DNA of 60,904 nucleotides from Cyanobacteria bacterium RU_5_0 (GTDB lineage Bacteria; Cyanobacteriota; Cyanobacteriia; Elainellales; Elainellaceae). Below, piece after piece: positions 51,227 to 60,200 of the stretch. Within the stretch, counting starts at the first letter, position 1; each line of letters begins with the position of its first letter. Location of the stretch: contig JAAUSF010000013.1 in the NCBI GenBank assembly GCA_012033255.1, positions 1 to 60,904 on the forward strand, given 5' to 3'. The notes under the pieces are model-generated. The model was not told the DNA's origin. It made no database searches and worked only from the letters and a program-made list of their open reading frames with translations. The translations under genes were made by a program, and so were the position numbers.

Positions 51227-52021
51227 CTATGAAAGAACGCGATCTCTCGAAAACTCAGCCGCTTTCGTGATGCGAATTCCTTCAACCGCCACGTATGCCA
51301 CTTCTGGATGGTACTGCGAAGGGGGATGCTCTGGCGCACGCGCCACAAAATCTGCGATGCGGATTTGAGTTGGATCGAGCCGCAATGCCATGATCAGACA
51401 GCGCGTATTCCCAGCCGCACCCGCTTGAGCAACGCCACGCAAAGCCCCCCACACTAGAACATCCCCATCCGCGACAATGCTGCTGCCCGGATTGACATCA
51501 CCCATCACAACAACAGTTCCAGGATGGCGAACTTCCACCCCCGATCGCAGCGTTGTTTGGATGTAAAGCGGTTCAGCGAGGGCTTGTCCGGCTTCTTCCG
51601 GTTGATTCAATTGCGTCAGAGAAGATTGTTGCTCAACGGAAAAGCCTGTAGTGGCGGCTGCCACGGCGGTTTGACGGCGACTCGTATAGACCCGCTTCAA
51701 CTGCAATTGAGCATCTGCTAAAGCATCTGCAATATCTTGCAACTGGCGAGAGTCCAGGAGACGATCGCGAACCATCAGATGCACCGGAGTATTGGGCTGC
51801 CAGAATCGTTCTCCAGCATTCAGTCGATTCTTAAGCTGTTGCCAAATCTCTGACCAGGTTGCTCCAGAGCTAGGATTGTCCGTTTCTGGCGGCAATAGCA
51901 GCAGCAAACGTCCACCTTCTCCCTTAAAACGAACCTGCGGAACAGCACTCCCATCGACAGCGGACTGGGCGATCGACACTGGAGTGGCTAGGGAAAGATC
52001 AACAGGAAGATCAGAGTTCAT
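51227..52021 (-). CDS. minC: MinC, septum-site inhibitor
   Basis: The 264-aa product has a variable N-terminal domain with FKGEGGRLLLLLPPETD ... WSEIWQQLKNRL and PVHLMVRDRLLDSRQLQDIADAL. The C-terminal beta-helix reads LYIQTTLRSGVEVRHPGTVVVMGDVNPGSSIVADGDVLVWGALRGVAQAGAAGNTRCLIMALRLDPTQIRIADFVAR, which is diagnostic. MinC blocks FtsZ assembly away from mid-cell when recruited by MinD. 139 nt separate it from minD, with TTTGTCCTTTGTCCTAATGTCC short repeats. Confidence 0.93.
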   Translation of the reverse strand: MNSDLPVDLSLATPVSIAQSAVDGSAVPQVRFKGEGGRLLLLLPPETDNPSSGATWSEIWQQLKNRLNAGERFWQPNTPVHLMVRDRLLDSRQLQDIADALADAQLQLKRVYTSRRQTAVAAATTGFSVEQQSSLTQLNQPEEAGQALAEPLYIQTTLRSGVEVRHPGTVVVMGDVNPGSSIVADGDVLVWGALRGVAQAGAAGNTRCLIMALRLDPTQIRIADFVARAPEHPPSQYHPEVAYVAVEGIRITKAAEFSRDRVLS

Positions 52022-52417
52022 GCAGGGTAACTTTTAGTTATCAAAGATAGTTCATCACAGACAGCTAAAGACTAGCAGGAACCAAATTAACTTCCCATGT
52101 TAGTCTCCCGTGGAGAAATGGGAACAAATTTACTGCAAAAGTTTGGATTGATTTTGCAATCGGTCGGGGCAGACCCACGTGTCTGCCCTCTTACTCCAGG
52201 GCAACGTGTCTGCCCTCTTACTCCAGGGCAACCACGCAGGGATTGCCCCAACACACGTCATCCATCAACAGAAAATTTACTGATAGAAATCTGTTGCAGA
52301 TTGAAAGATACTGTCTTGATGGCGGAGCCTCCATAGGAAGATTCCCAGGCAAAGCCTAGGAACTAGAATTCCTTCATCCTTCATCCTTCATCCTTCATCC
52401 TTTAATCCTTATGTCCT
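52022..52417. other. Intergenic region between minC and the DUF1537 gene
   Basis: About 396 nt without a gene; it holds an R1 repeat (52141-52280) and an array of CATCCTT units (52370-52440) that reaches into the next gene. A minC promoter is expected near 52030-52100. Confidence 0.65.
52141..52280 (-). repeat. MITE-like repeat R1, inverted copy
   Basis: It contains TTGCAATCGGTCGGGGCAGAC, a CCCACGTGTCTGCCCTCTTAC plus CTCCAGGGCAA unit nearly twice, and ends in CAACAGAAAATTTAC, matching the inverted end of the copies at 28273 and 35133. The left inverted end is eroded. Confidence 0.75.
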
Positions 52418-52440
52418 TCATCCTTCATCCTTCATCCTTA
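52370..52440. repeat. CATCCTT tandem repeats overlapping the 3' end of the DUF1537 gene
   Basis: CTTCATCCTTCATCCTTCATCC repeats (7-nt unit AAGGATG on the minus strand) run into the coding end of the next gene. The stop codon TGA is part of the repeat. Confidence 0.8.
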
Positions 52441-53767
52441 TGATTCGCCGATACACCTCCGCTAAGGCATACCGATCGCCTACATTCCCTGGAAACAAGA
52501 CCACGGGCAGGTTGGGGAACTGGGGATGGTCGTCAGGAGTGCGGATGGCAGAAACACCGGGAAGAATTTGACCGAGGAGACGGGCGGCAGTGAGAGCGAG
52601 TCCGGTACTCAGGACATCGTTGGAGGTGATGCCGCCTTTGCTGATCAGGAAGCCGATGTTGATTGGAAGTCCGCGCACGATATCCATGAGCAGGGCGGAG
52701 ACGGCGGCTCCGAAGTCCAGGCGAGTCTGAACATCCTCGAAGGATAGCTCTTGGCGGCTGGTGTAGATGACGGGGGTTTGATTTTGGGCATGAGCCGTAT
52801 GAACTTGTTGGAGAGTTTGGTTGAGGAGCGTCGATCGTTGGGATTCGGAGCCTTCCAGAAGAGGCGCTACATCTACTTCGATCGCCACGATCGCCTCTGC
52901 CTTCAGCAGTTCTTCGAGTTGCTCCGTGGTTTTCTTGACATGAGACCCCACGATGACTGCGCCTGGTTTACCCTCTCTGGTGTAGGTTGCCATGTCTTCT
53001 GAGGCGACAGGTTGGGGCGGGAGAGCGGCTAGCGCGGTCAGGAGACTGGCAGCACTGCGGAATAAGAAGCGTTTGCCTTGAGCGGCGGCAGTTAAGACAT
53101 CGGCGGCAAATTGGTTTAGATCAGTTTGGATTTCAGCATCGACGGCGACACACTGATTGTCGTGCAGGCGCATGAGGCGTTCGATCGTCCCTTTGCGAAT
53201 ATCCTCTAGCAAGAATCGCTCGACGGAGGTTGCTTTGATTCGTCCTTTGGTTTTCTCTTCCACATAATCTGGCAGATAGCTGTGGCTGTAACCAAATACA
53301 GAATCACAGGCGAATTCGGTTTTGTGAACGGGGGTGGGAACGCCGTTGACAATCAAGTAATGGATACTCTCGCGGGTGAATCGACCGCCCTCAAAAAATG
53401 CCGGAGTCAGGAAGTGAGCATCGAAGGAGCCGAGTTCTTCGGCGATCGCATCGGTTTCCACCGGATAATGCCCTCGCAATGTGGAGTCCGATCGGCTGAC
53501 GATCAAAAACTCTTGGATCTGTTCAAGAGCGATCGCTTGCTTCAAGTTCTGGCAGACTTCGCGCACCGTTGCTAGAGCTTTCTCTGGAGTCAGCGCCCGT
53601 GTGTTGGTCAGGACAAAGAAAATGGGTGCCTCATCCTTTAGCCCTAACCGCAGGGTTTCCACGTCCCACTGCATCAGCAAGAGGCAACTATGGACTGTCT
53701 GTGATCCGGTGGGGTCATCATCAAGGACAATAATCTTTGGTTTGGTGATCATGCGGGGCAGATCCAT
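52418..53767 (-). CDS. Four-carbon acid sugar kinase family protein (DUF1537)
   Basis: The 449-aa product begins near MITKPKIIVLDDDPTGSQTVHSC, the N-terminal substrate-binding signature; EFLIVSRSDSTLRGHYPVETDAI is the second. The C-terminal nucleotide-binding domain has INIGFLISKGGITSNDVLSTGL and PVVLFPGNVGDRYALAEVYRRI. These enzymes phosphorylate sugar acids such as threonate or erythronate; the substrate here is unknown. No aldolase or dehydrogenase partner is adjacent. The last residues (MKDEG) and stop come from AAGGATGA repeats, so the natural C terminus may have been trimmed by a few residues. Confidence 0.88.
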   Translation of the reverse strand: MDLPRMITKPKIIVLDDDPTGSQTVHSCLLLMQWDVETLRLGLKDEAPIFFVLTNTRALTPEKALATVREVCQNLKQAIALEQIQEFLIVSRSDSTLRGHYPVETDAIAEELGSFDAHFLTPAFFEGGRFTRESIHYLIVNGVPTPVHKTEFACDSVFGYSHSYLPDYVEEKTKGRIKATSVERFLLEDIRKGTIERLMRLHDNQCVAVDAEIQTDLNQFAADVLTAAAQGKRFLFRSAASLLTALAALPPQPVASEDMATYTREGKPGAVIVGSHVKKTTEQLEELLKAEAIVAIEVDVAPLLEGSESQRSTLLNQTLQQVHTAHAQNQTPVIYTSRQELSFEDVQTRLDFGAAVSALLMDIVRGLPINIGFLISKGGITSNDVLSTGLALTAARLLGQILPGVSAIRTPDDHPQFPNLPVVLFPGNVGDRYALAEVYRRIIRMKDEG

Positions 53768-53849
53768 TCAGCAGGAGGAATTGCCTGAACTTTACCACGA
53801 TCGCATCCCCGCAGGTTTACAGTGTGACAGAACTGGATAGAACAGCCTG

Positions 53850-54176
53850 ATGCCTGATATTTTCGTGATGATTCGTACCCAAGATGATGTTGCGTTAACC
53901 TCGATCGAGGGAATTGCGTTTGTGGCATTCTTGACTCAACAGGGGCGAGTGCTAGCAGAAGAGCCGATCGAACTGATTTTTGCTGATGCTGGATTTGATG
54001 ATTTACCATTAGCAAAATACACGGTAGTGGTTAAACATGAATGTGTTGAACCGCCAGAAGTAGCCTATGATGTAACAATTAATGCTCCAGATGATGTATT
54101 TTTTCTTAAATTTATATATCTAGAGCCAGAGCGGGTATTTCTTCAGATTCAAGCGGCGGTAGAAAAGAGGTTGTGA
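53850..54176 (+). CDS. Hypothetical protein
   Basis: A 108-aa product with no recognised family. Hydrophobic beta-type stretches (VALTSIEGIAFVAFLTQ, IELIFADAGFD, YTVVVKHECVEPPEVAYDV, FFLKFIYLEPERVFLQIQAAVEKRL) suggest a compact soluble fold. The next gene starts at a GTG overlapping its stop (GTGA, 54173-54176), so the two are translationally coupled. Confidence 0.6.
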   Translation: MPDIFVMIRTQDDVALTSIEGIAFVAFLTQQGRVLAEEPIELIFADAGFDDLPLAKYTVVVKHECVEPPEVAYDVTINAPDDVFFLKFIYLEPERVFLQIQAAVEKRL

Positions 54177-54394
54177 GCATGACACCCAAGGTCATTCCAT
54201 CCAACTCCATCAAGGCATTTCGGTATCGGGTTCACGCTCTAGAGCAAGATTTGTGGAAGGAAAAAGATCCAACCAATCGAGCAAATCTAGCGTTGCAGTT
54301 GGCAGATGCGGCTACTACTCTAGCTAGGCTCGAAATGCAAGAAGTCCAGCGACAATCGATCGTCTCACCAGGGCTGCCTTTGGATAAAGAGTAG
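54173..54394 (+). CDS. Small helical hypothetical protein
   Basis: A 73-aa product starting from GTG 54173 (MSMTPKVIPSNSIKAFRYRV); an ATG two codons later is the alternative. It is largely helical and charged (ALEQDLWKEKDPTNRANLALQLADAATTLARLEMQEVQ). No family is recognised. Coupled to the gene before it by a 4-nt overlap. Confidence 0.55.
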   Translation: MSMTPKVIPSNSIKAFRYRVHALEQDLWKEKDPTNRANLALQLADAATTLARLEMQEVQRQSIVSPGLPLDKE

Positions 54395-54499
54395 GCTTGT
54401 CAGGCTCTCCTGTTTTTTTGAAAATCATCAGATGTTGTTGGGGTAAAACATCTTTTGTTGATTGCCAAACTAACCCGATCGCCTGCATTTCTTTCTTTA

Positions 54500-54643
54500 C
54501 CTACCGTTGCGTCATTTTGTGCAGTCCCTTAATCGGGATGAGCAAATTGGCGATGATGCGAAGCCATACTTAGAAAAACAGGTTAATCAAAGGCTAGAGA
54601 AATTGAGGAGAATGAAGGAAGGAAACAAGGAGTTAGAAGAATG
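54500..54643 (+). pseudogene. Gene-end remnant upstream of orphan hicB
   Basis: One frame reads LRHFVQSLNRDEQIGDDAKPYLEKQVNQRLEKLRRMKEGNKELEE and stops at TGA overlapping the hicB-like ATG (ATGA). It has no start codon in place and looks like the charged C terminus of a lost gene that was translationally coupled to hicB. Confidence 0.4.
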
Positions 54644-54859
54644 AAATTACATTACACTATTGTGATTCAGTGGTCAGATGAGGACAACTGCTATCTAGTT
54701 CATCTACCAGAATTTCCAACTCAACCATTTCATACTCACGGCGACACTTACGAAGAAGCCCTGAAAAATGCTCAGGAGGTTTTAGAAATGTTAGTTGAAG
54801 AATATCAACAAAATGGCAAATCTCTACCTGAGCCAAATCGTTTTCCAGAAGTCGCTTGA
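54641..54859 (+). CDS. HicB-like antitoxin, orphan
   Basis: The 72-aa product has the HicB pattern: LHYTIVIQWSDEDNCYLVHLPEFPTQPFHTHGDTYEEALKNAQEVLEMLVEEYQQNGKSLPEPN. No hicA gene is next to it. Orphan HicB-like proteins are common in cyanobacteria. It is also a neighbour of XRE cassette copy 4. Confidence 0.82.
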   Translation: MKLHYTIVIQWSDEDNCYLVHLPEFPTQPFHTHGDTYEEALKNAQEVLEMLVEEYQQNGKSLPEPNRFPEVA

Positions 54860-54961
54860 ATGCAAAGACATTCCTTGGTTCTACCAAGGAACGAGCCTTG
54901 CTCACGAACCAGTCTTTGTGTGTTGCTCGATTCCAAGTCCATGAGGTCACACGATCGCCCC

Positions 54962-55174
54962 TTAATCCTCCAAAACCTCAACCAACTCGTCTAGTGTCAC
55001 TTCAAACGCACGGGCGATTTTGTAGACAGCAGAGAGGTCAACGGTATTCAAAGCACCACGTTGAACATAACTTTTAACTGTGCTGTATTTCACGCCAGAG
55101 CGATCGGAAACTTCTTTTAGCGTCCAACCTTGCTTCTCTGCAAGTTCACGAATTCGCAGTTTGACATAACCCAT
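54962..55174 (-). CDS. XRE-family repressor, cassette copy 4
   Basis: A 70-aa protein from ATG 55174 (MGYVKLRIRELAEKQGW). The helix-turn-helix is TLKEVSDRSGV-KYSTVKSYVQ and the C terminus FEVTLDELVEVLED. It is the most diverged of the four, lying 14 kb from the others, yet the length and the promoter layout are the same. No gene follows it on its own strand. Confidence 0.86.
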   Translation of the reverse strand: MGYVKLRIRELAEKQGWTLKEVSDRSGVKYSTVKSYVQRGALNTVDLSAVYKIARAFEVTLDELVEVLED

Positions 55175-55183
55175 TTTTTGTAG

Positions 55184-55234
55184 TTGACAAAGACGAGAAT
55201 GCGTCCTTTAATAAACCGATGGTTTGGACGCATC
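55184..55234 (+). promoter_or_regulatory. Promoter with operator in the spacer, copy 4
   Basis: TTGACA (55184-55189), 17-nt spacer AAGACGAGAATGCGTCC, TTTAAT (55207-55212). The spacer is an imperfect palindrome (GACG ... CGTC). A related half-site GGACGCATCC lies at 55226-55235. The operator sequence differs from those of copies 1-3. Confidence 0.7.
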
Positions 55235-55263
55235 CGCGCCCATTAATGGAATCACGCTAAAAA

Positions 55264-55301
55264 CGATCGCTCCTCTCGCCTGGAAAACTTGAGAGCGATC
55301 G
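55264..55301 (+). promoter_or_regulatory. Conserved leader stem-loop, copy 4
   Basis: Arms CGATCGCTC and GAGCGATCG enclose the invariant CCTGGAAAACT. Compared with copies 1-3 (CGATCGCCCT / AGGGCGATCG) the stem bases differ on both sides but still pair, which supports an RNA structure. Confidence 0.65.
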
Positions 55302-55353
55302 CGATGGTGAGGCTTGCGCCAACGTACCAATTTCCATGTAGAAAAGTAAAACC

Positions 55354-55425
55354 ATGATATCAGCATTGCTGCCGCTATGGATAGCGGTACATTGGTTTGT
55401 GTGTTTGCGTGGGGGTGAGTGGTGA
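55354..55425 (+). CDS. Short hydrophobic peptide, cassette copy 4
   Basis: ATG 55354 encodes 23 aa: MISALLPLWIAVHWFVCLRG, then GEW. It keeps the M-I-x-x-x-L-P pattern of the others but has Trp and a Cys, and a positive Arg near the end, like a single membrane span. The stop overlaps the next start (GTGA). There is no clear ribosome site close to the ATG (AGAAAAGTAAAACC). Confidence 0.55.
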   Translation: MISALLPLWIAVHWFVCLRGGEW

Positions 55426-55523
55426 GTTATTTCGATCGCCTTCATCCCTGGTGCATCATTCAACATTTACCGAAACTGCAAAGGGCTGTAATTGCTACCA
55501 ATGGTTATCCCAACGGGCGGTAA
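55422..55523 (+). CDS. DRLHPWCII-motif small protein, cassette copy 4 (truncated)
   Basis: GTG 55422 overlaps the peptide stop. It reads MSYFDRLHPWCIIQHLPKLQ, then RAVIA, matching SYHDRLHPWCIIRLLPKMQR of copy 3, and is cut off by the convergent GH57 gene end (ATNGYPNGR). It is only 33 aa, against about 60 for the motif region of copy 3, so probably non-functional. It is valuable because it shows the ancestral gene order. Confidence 0.5.
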   Translation: MSYFDRLHPWCIIQHLPKLQRAVIATNGYPNGR

Positions 55524-57097
55524 ACCCGATAGTTGATGTTAGGAAAGATATTGTCGATCGCCTCCACTTTCTCCAGCCAGCCCGCATCAATTTTGCCCTG
55601 ATTGAAATCTTCCCAAATTTTGTTGAAGCGTTGGAGATGCGATCGGGTTCGTCTGACGGCATACGGAACCATCGTGCCGCTTCGCATAATAAACGCCCAG
55701 TCAGACGATTGTGCCAACAACAATTCTCTAGCCGCTTGGTTCAAAGCACGCCACTCTAGCTCATCTTGAGCATCCCGCAGCGAAAGGGCAATCATTCGTT
55801 CTGCCGCCTTGTGCAAATGTGGATAGATCCAGGAGCAAGTTTCATTCAACCAATATTCATGGAAGCCTCGGAAGCCCCAACTTGACTGAGACGGACGGCA
55901 GACTTGCTGAGTCGGATATTTCCTCAGATAATCTGCCAGATGCGTCATGGCATAGCTACTTTGGTCATGCCAGGTTTTGCGGAACAGAAAATCAATAAAC
56001 CAGGGACCTTCATACCACCAGTGCCCAAAAAGTTCTGCATCATAAGGCGAGACAATAATCGGGGGACGCTGCATGATGTTGTAAAGATGTTCAACTTGCC
56101 GCTCCCGATTAAACATGAAATTTCCAGCGTGTTCTGCCGCTTTTTCCCTTGCCCAATAAGGGTCATAATGCTCTTTATCGCTTAGCCCTAGCCCGCGCCC
56201 CGTAATTTTGTGATACTTAATCCCCGTATTCTTACGTTGACCGTTGGGCATGATGTAAGGCTTAATATATTCATAATCCGCATCCCAACCCAAATCTCGG
56301 TAAAACTCGCGATATTCGGCTGCGCCCGGATAGCCCACTTCGGATGACCAAACCTGCTGTGATGATTCGTGATCGCGTCCAAAGACACCTACTCCGGTTT
56401 CCGTGAAGATGGGAGCGTAGGTACCGAAGCGGGGACGAGGACGAGCATAGAGAATGCCATGTCCGTCGGTGAGGAAGTAGCGCAGCCCAGAATCAGCAAT
56501 CAGCCGTTCTAGCCCGTCATAGTAGGCACACTCTGGGAGCCACATCCCACTCGGAGGGCGACCAAAGTTCTCTTCATAATGTTCACACGCTACCTGGATT
56601 TGCGCCCAAACCGCCTGCGGGTACATTTTCATTAAGGGAAAGTATCCGTGGGTGGCTCCACAGGTAATAATTTCCAGATTATTACTGTCGAGGAATTGCT
56701 TAAAAGCTGTTACCAAATCATGGTCATATCGCTCCCAAGTTTCTCTGACCTTGTTAAACTCAGTGGCGTAGTATTCTGCAAGATAACGGAGGTGTCCATG
56801 ATGGGCATTGTGTGCGACCTCCATTTCTGCCAACTCTTCCAGCTTGGCAAGGTGGCTGTCATAACGGTCTTGTAATAAAGGATCACGCAGCATCGACACC
56901 AGAGGCGGTGTCATACTCATGGTCATCTTGAAATCAATCCCGTCCCGCTTGAGTCCTTCAAAGACATTGAGCAATGGGATATATGTTTCAGTAATTGCCT
57001 CAAATAACCATTCCTCTTCTAAAACGTAATCACTTTCCGGATGCCTGACAAATGGCAGATGGGCGTGGAGGACGAGGGCAAGATATCCAATACTCAT
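55505..57097 (-). CDS. GH57-family 1,4-alpha-glucan branching enzyme (DUF1957 type)
   Basis: The 530-aa product starts MSIGYLALVLHAHLPFVRHPESDYVLEEEWLFEAITETYIPLL, with the GH57 HAHLPF motif. It has the nucleophile-region ECAYYDGLERLI, the DAELFGHWWYEGP motif with the catalytic Asp, and a C-terminal DUF1957 helical domain (WAFIMRSGTMVPYAVRRTRSHLQRFNKIWEDF). It introduces alpha-1,6 branches in glycogen. Single gene; its 3' end overlaps the decayed cassette copy 4. Confidence 0.92.
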   Translation of the reverse strand: MSIGYLALVLHAHLPFVRHPESDYVLEEEWLFEAITETYIPLLNVFEGLKRDGIDFKMTMSMTPPLVSMLRDPLLQDRYDSHLAKLEELAEMEVAHNAHHGHLRYLAEYYATEFNKVRETWERYDHDLVTAFKQFLDSNNLEIITCGATHGYFPLMKMYPQAVWAQIQVACEHYEENFGRPPSGMWLPECAYYDGLERLIADSGLRYFLTDGHGILYARPRPRFGTYAPIFTETGVGVFGRDHESSQQVWSSEVGYPGAAEYREFYRDLGWDADYEYIKPYIMPNGQRKNTGIKYHKITGRGLGLSDKEHYDPYWAREKAAEHAGNFMFNRERQVEHLYNIMQRPPIIVSPYDAELFGHWWYEGPWFIDFLFRKTWHDQSSYAMTHLADYLRKYPTQQVCRPSQSSWGFRGFHEYWLNETCSWIYPHLHKAAERMIALSLRDAQDELEWRALNQAARELLLAQSSDWAFIMRSGTMVPYAVRRTRSHLQRFNKIWEDFNQGKIDAGWLEKVEAIDNIFPNINYRVYRPLG

Positions 57098-57210
57098 AGG
57101 CTAGAGAAAGATAGCGGGCGGAATGGGTATGCTGAACGGGATCATGACAAGCCGTTGCCAAGATTGTAAAGCAAAAATTAAGCAAAACGTTTGATGTACC
57201 GGATTGAGTT

Positions 57211-60200
57211 ATGACACAGCCACAACTTTTGGAACTGGCAAAACAGGGTGATCCCCGGGCGATCGCCGCATTAATGAATCGATCTCTCCAACCGAAGGGT
57301 ATGACGGCACTGGTTGACCGTCAGGGTGACTGCCTGGAGGTAATGCTGGAAGCCGAACGGATTCCCAATCGTCAAGCTTTAACAGCATTTGTGCAGAAAG
57401 GAATCAACAATCTCGGTATTGACTCCGTGAATACCATCCGGGTTCTGGGTCGGCAAGTGGGGAGTGATGCTCCGGCATGGATGCAAGAAATTTACCTGGC
57501 GACACCCACACCAGACTTTGAGCCGGAACCCCCCCCTCTTGAAACAGATTCGACCCCGCCCGAACCTGAAGCGGTTCCAGAACCCGATCATGTCTCCCCC
57601 GCAGACGTTTCGATCGGCTCCTTGCCAACGGCTCCTCCCCTGATCCTTGAAGAAGATCACCTCGTTGAATTGAATCAGCCATCTCAGCCATCCATAACTG
57701 ACCCAACTGAAACTGACCCAACTGACCAATTTGATCCGGGCAGCGATTCGATCGACCAGCCTGAGCCGTCCCTCTCTGAGGAGCAGCGGCAAGAGTTACA
57801 GACACGACTCGACACCTTCTGGGCAGAGCAACCTCAAGACGACTCTCAAGACTTTTTGACCGATCGCATGGTGTCGGAACAGCCAGGGGAAGCGATCGAC
57901 CGGGATCAGGATGATTTTCTGCGATCGAACCTGTCTCCGGATGCGCTGGAGCAGTGGTCCGAAGAGCAATCCCCAGAGCAATCCCCAGAGCAATCCCTAG
58001 AGCAATCGCTTGCTGAACTCGATCGGCAACCCGACGACGAACCGGATGACGAACCCGACGAAATATTACTCAGCTTCTTAGAATCGTCATCAGACCCTTC
58101 TGCGGCAGCATTTAGCTCATCCCCATCCCAAAATTTATTTTCATCGGATGACGTTGACGACGAACCCGACGAAATATTACTCAGCTTCTTGGAACAGTCC
58201 TCAGACGCTTCTGTGGGATCTCAGCCTGATCAGGACGTGTCATCTGAGCCGCCCTCTCTCGATTTTCTGGCAGAACTGCCAATGGACTCACAAGAGGAAT
58301 TCTCAATGCGATCGGAACAGCCTCTCCCCGACTTCTTCCAAGACCCGGCTGATAACCCTTCCCAAGGTCTGCCGCCAGATTTTCCGCCGCAACAGACCAC
58401 CGAATCAACTCTGGATTTTCTGCAAGAAGAGTCTCCTGCGACGCCCCTACCCGACTTCTCATTAGACGCCTCAGATGAGTTTGGGCTGGATTTTTTGGAA
58501 GACCCTTCCCCCACATCCTCCCAAGATTTTTCGCTAGTGATGACAGAGGATCTGGCTGGAGAAGCAGAGCTACCCGACTTGTTTGATGACGCATTCGATG
58601 ATTCAGAGACGCGATTAGAGACGCGATCGCTCAACCCTCCAGAATCCGACGATGCCGTACTGAATTTCTTAGAGGATGTCCCTCCAGAAGACCAGTTTCG
58701 AGAGCTTTTGGCGGAACCCTCCCGCGATCCGCTTGATTTACAGGATGAACCTTTTCAGAATGAACCCTCCCTGGAACTCTCAGAGGATTTTTTCCTGGAG
58801 TCTTCTGAGCCACTGCTAGATTTCCAAGAGGATCAGCCAACCGCGTTACCTGGGAGCGGGGCTTCGAGCAATCTAGAGGAGCCAGAACTAGATTTCTCAT
58901 TGGAGCCGCTGACAGAACACTCTCCATCATTCCAAGATTGGTTTGCTGAGCCACCAGACGCGAATGCTCAAAGCTTTCCTGAGAACTTATTGAATCAAGC
59001 AGAAGTGCAATTACCCGGTCGTCCCCCCGATTATGATCCGACATTAGAGCAATTCCCCGACCTGACGGCTGACTCTTCTGAGCAACCCTCAGATTTGGAA
59101 CCTGCGGCTGAGCAGTTTTGGATGGAGATGCCAGAAGAACCAGGATTTAACTTTACAGAAGCCCGATCGCCGGACGCGCAATCTCTAAATTTGGCGGCTG
59201 AGCAATCAGAAGAATCGCTGGAGTTTCCGCAGGCAACCTGGGATGAGCCGCCGATCGAGTTTTTGCAGGGAGAGCCTCAGTCAACCCCTCCAGATTTGCC
59301 GACTGAACAACTGGATGAGCCGTTTATCCAATTCCCGATCGAGCCATCTGACCAAACGCCATCCGAAATCGTGCAGAATGGTCAGCCAGAAGAGTTTTCG
59401 GCTGATTTTTTCCAAACTCCCTTAGAAGAGCCGATGGATGAATCCTCAGACGATTTGCCAAATGATTTAGTGATCGAATCGCGAGAAAATCCGTTTGTGA
59501 GGCAACCAGAGGAAGGAGTGGATGAGTTTCCGCCCAATTTCTTAGAAGAATTGCCACCTGAGCCGATTGGAGTACCATTAGCAGACAATCCTTTCTCTGG
59601 AGTGACCGATCGCTCGGTAGATTCTCAAGATTTCTTTAATGAATCGCTAGAGCAACCTGCTGCCGACTTCTTCCTAAACGAGCCGAACGATATGCCGCAA
59701 ACCGAGGAACCATCGGATAATTTCCTCCTCTCCGATCGAGCCAATTATCCAGATTACTCAGACTACTCCAATCAGCCGGATGAACCCGATCACCCTGATA
59801 CGGTGATTCAATCTCCAAGACTCTTCTTAGAGCCACCTCTAGAAGGATCGAGTACGGTGTTACAACCGCCCACCACCGCATTACAGCCTCCAACTTCCGT
59901 TGAGAAGCCAGAGGAGCCAGATGAATTGTTGTCCGATTACCTGTTTGAGCCGGTTGCAGAGGAGCCATTGGACGATAGCTCGATCGATTTTACGCTTGAT
60001 GATGAGGAGCCGATCGATCAGTTGCAAGCTCATTCTGAAGAGGATCTGGGAATCCAGTTCGATGATGAACCCGAAGATAGCCGAGACGCCGATCTAGAGC
60101 TTCCCCCAGATGAATATTTCACAAATGAGGTTGTGGCAGCCAATTTATCGTCTGGAGTCGCTCCAACGCTGATTCCAGATGATGATGACGGTTCAGAGGA

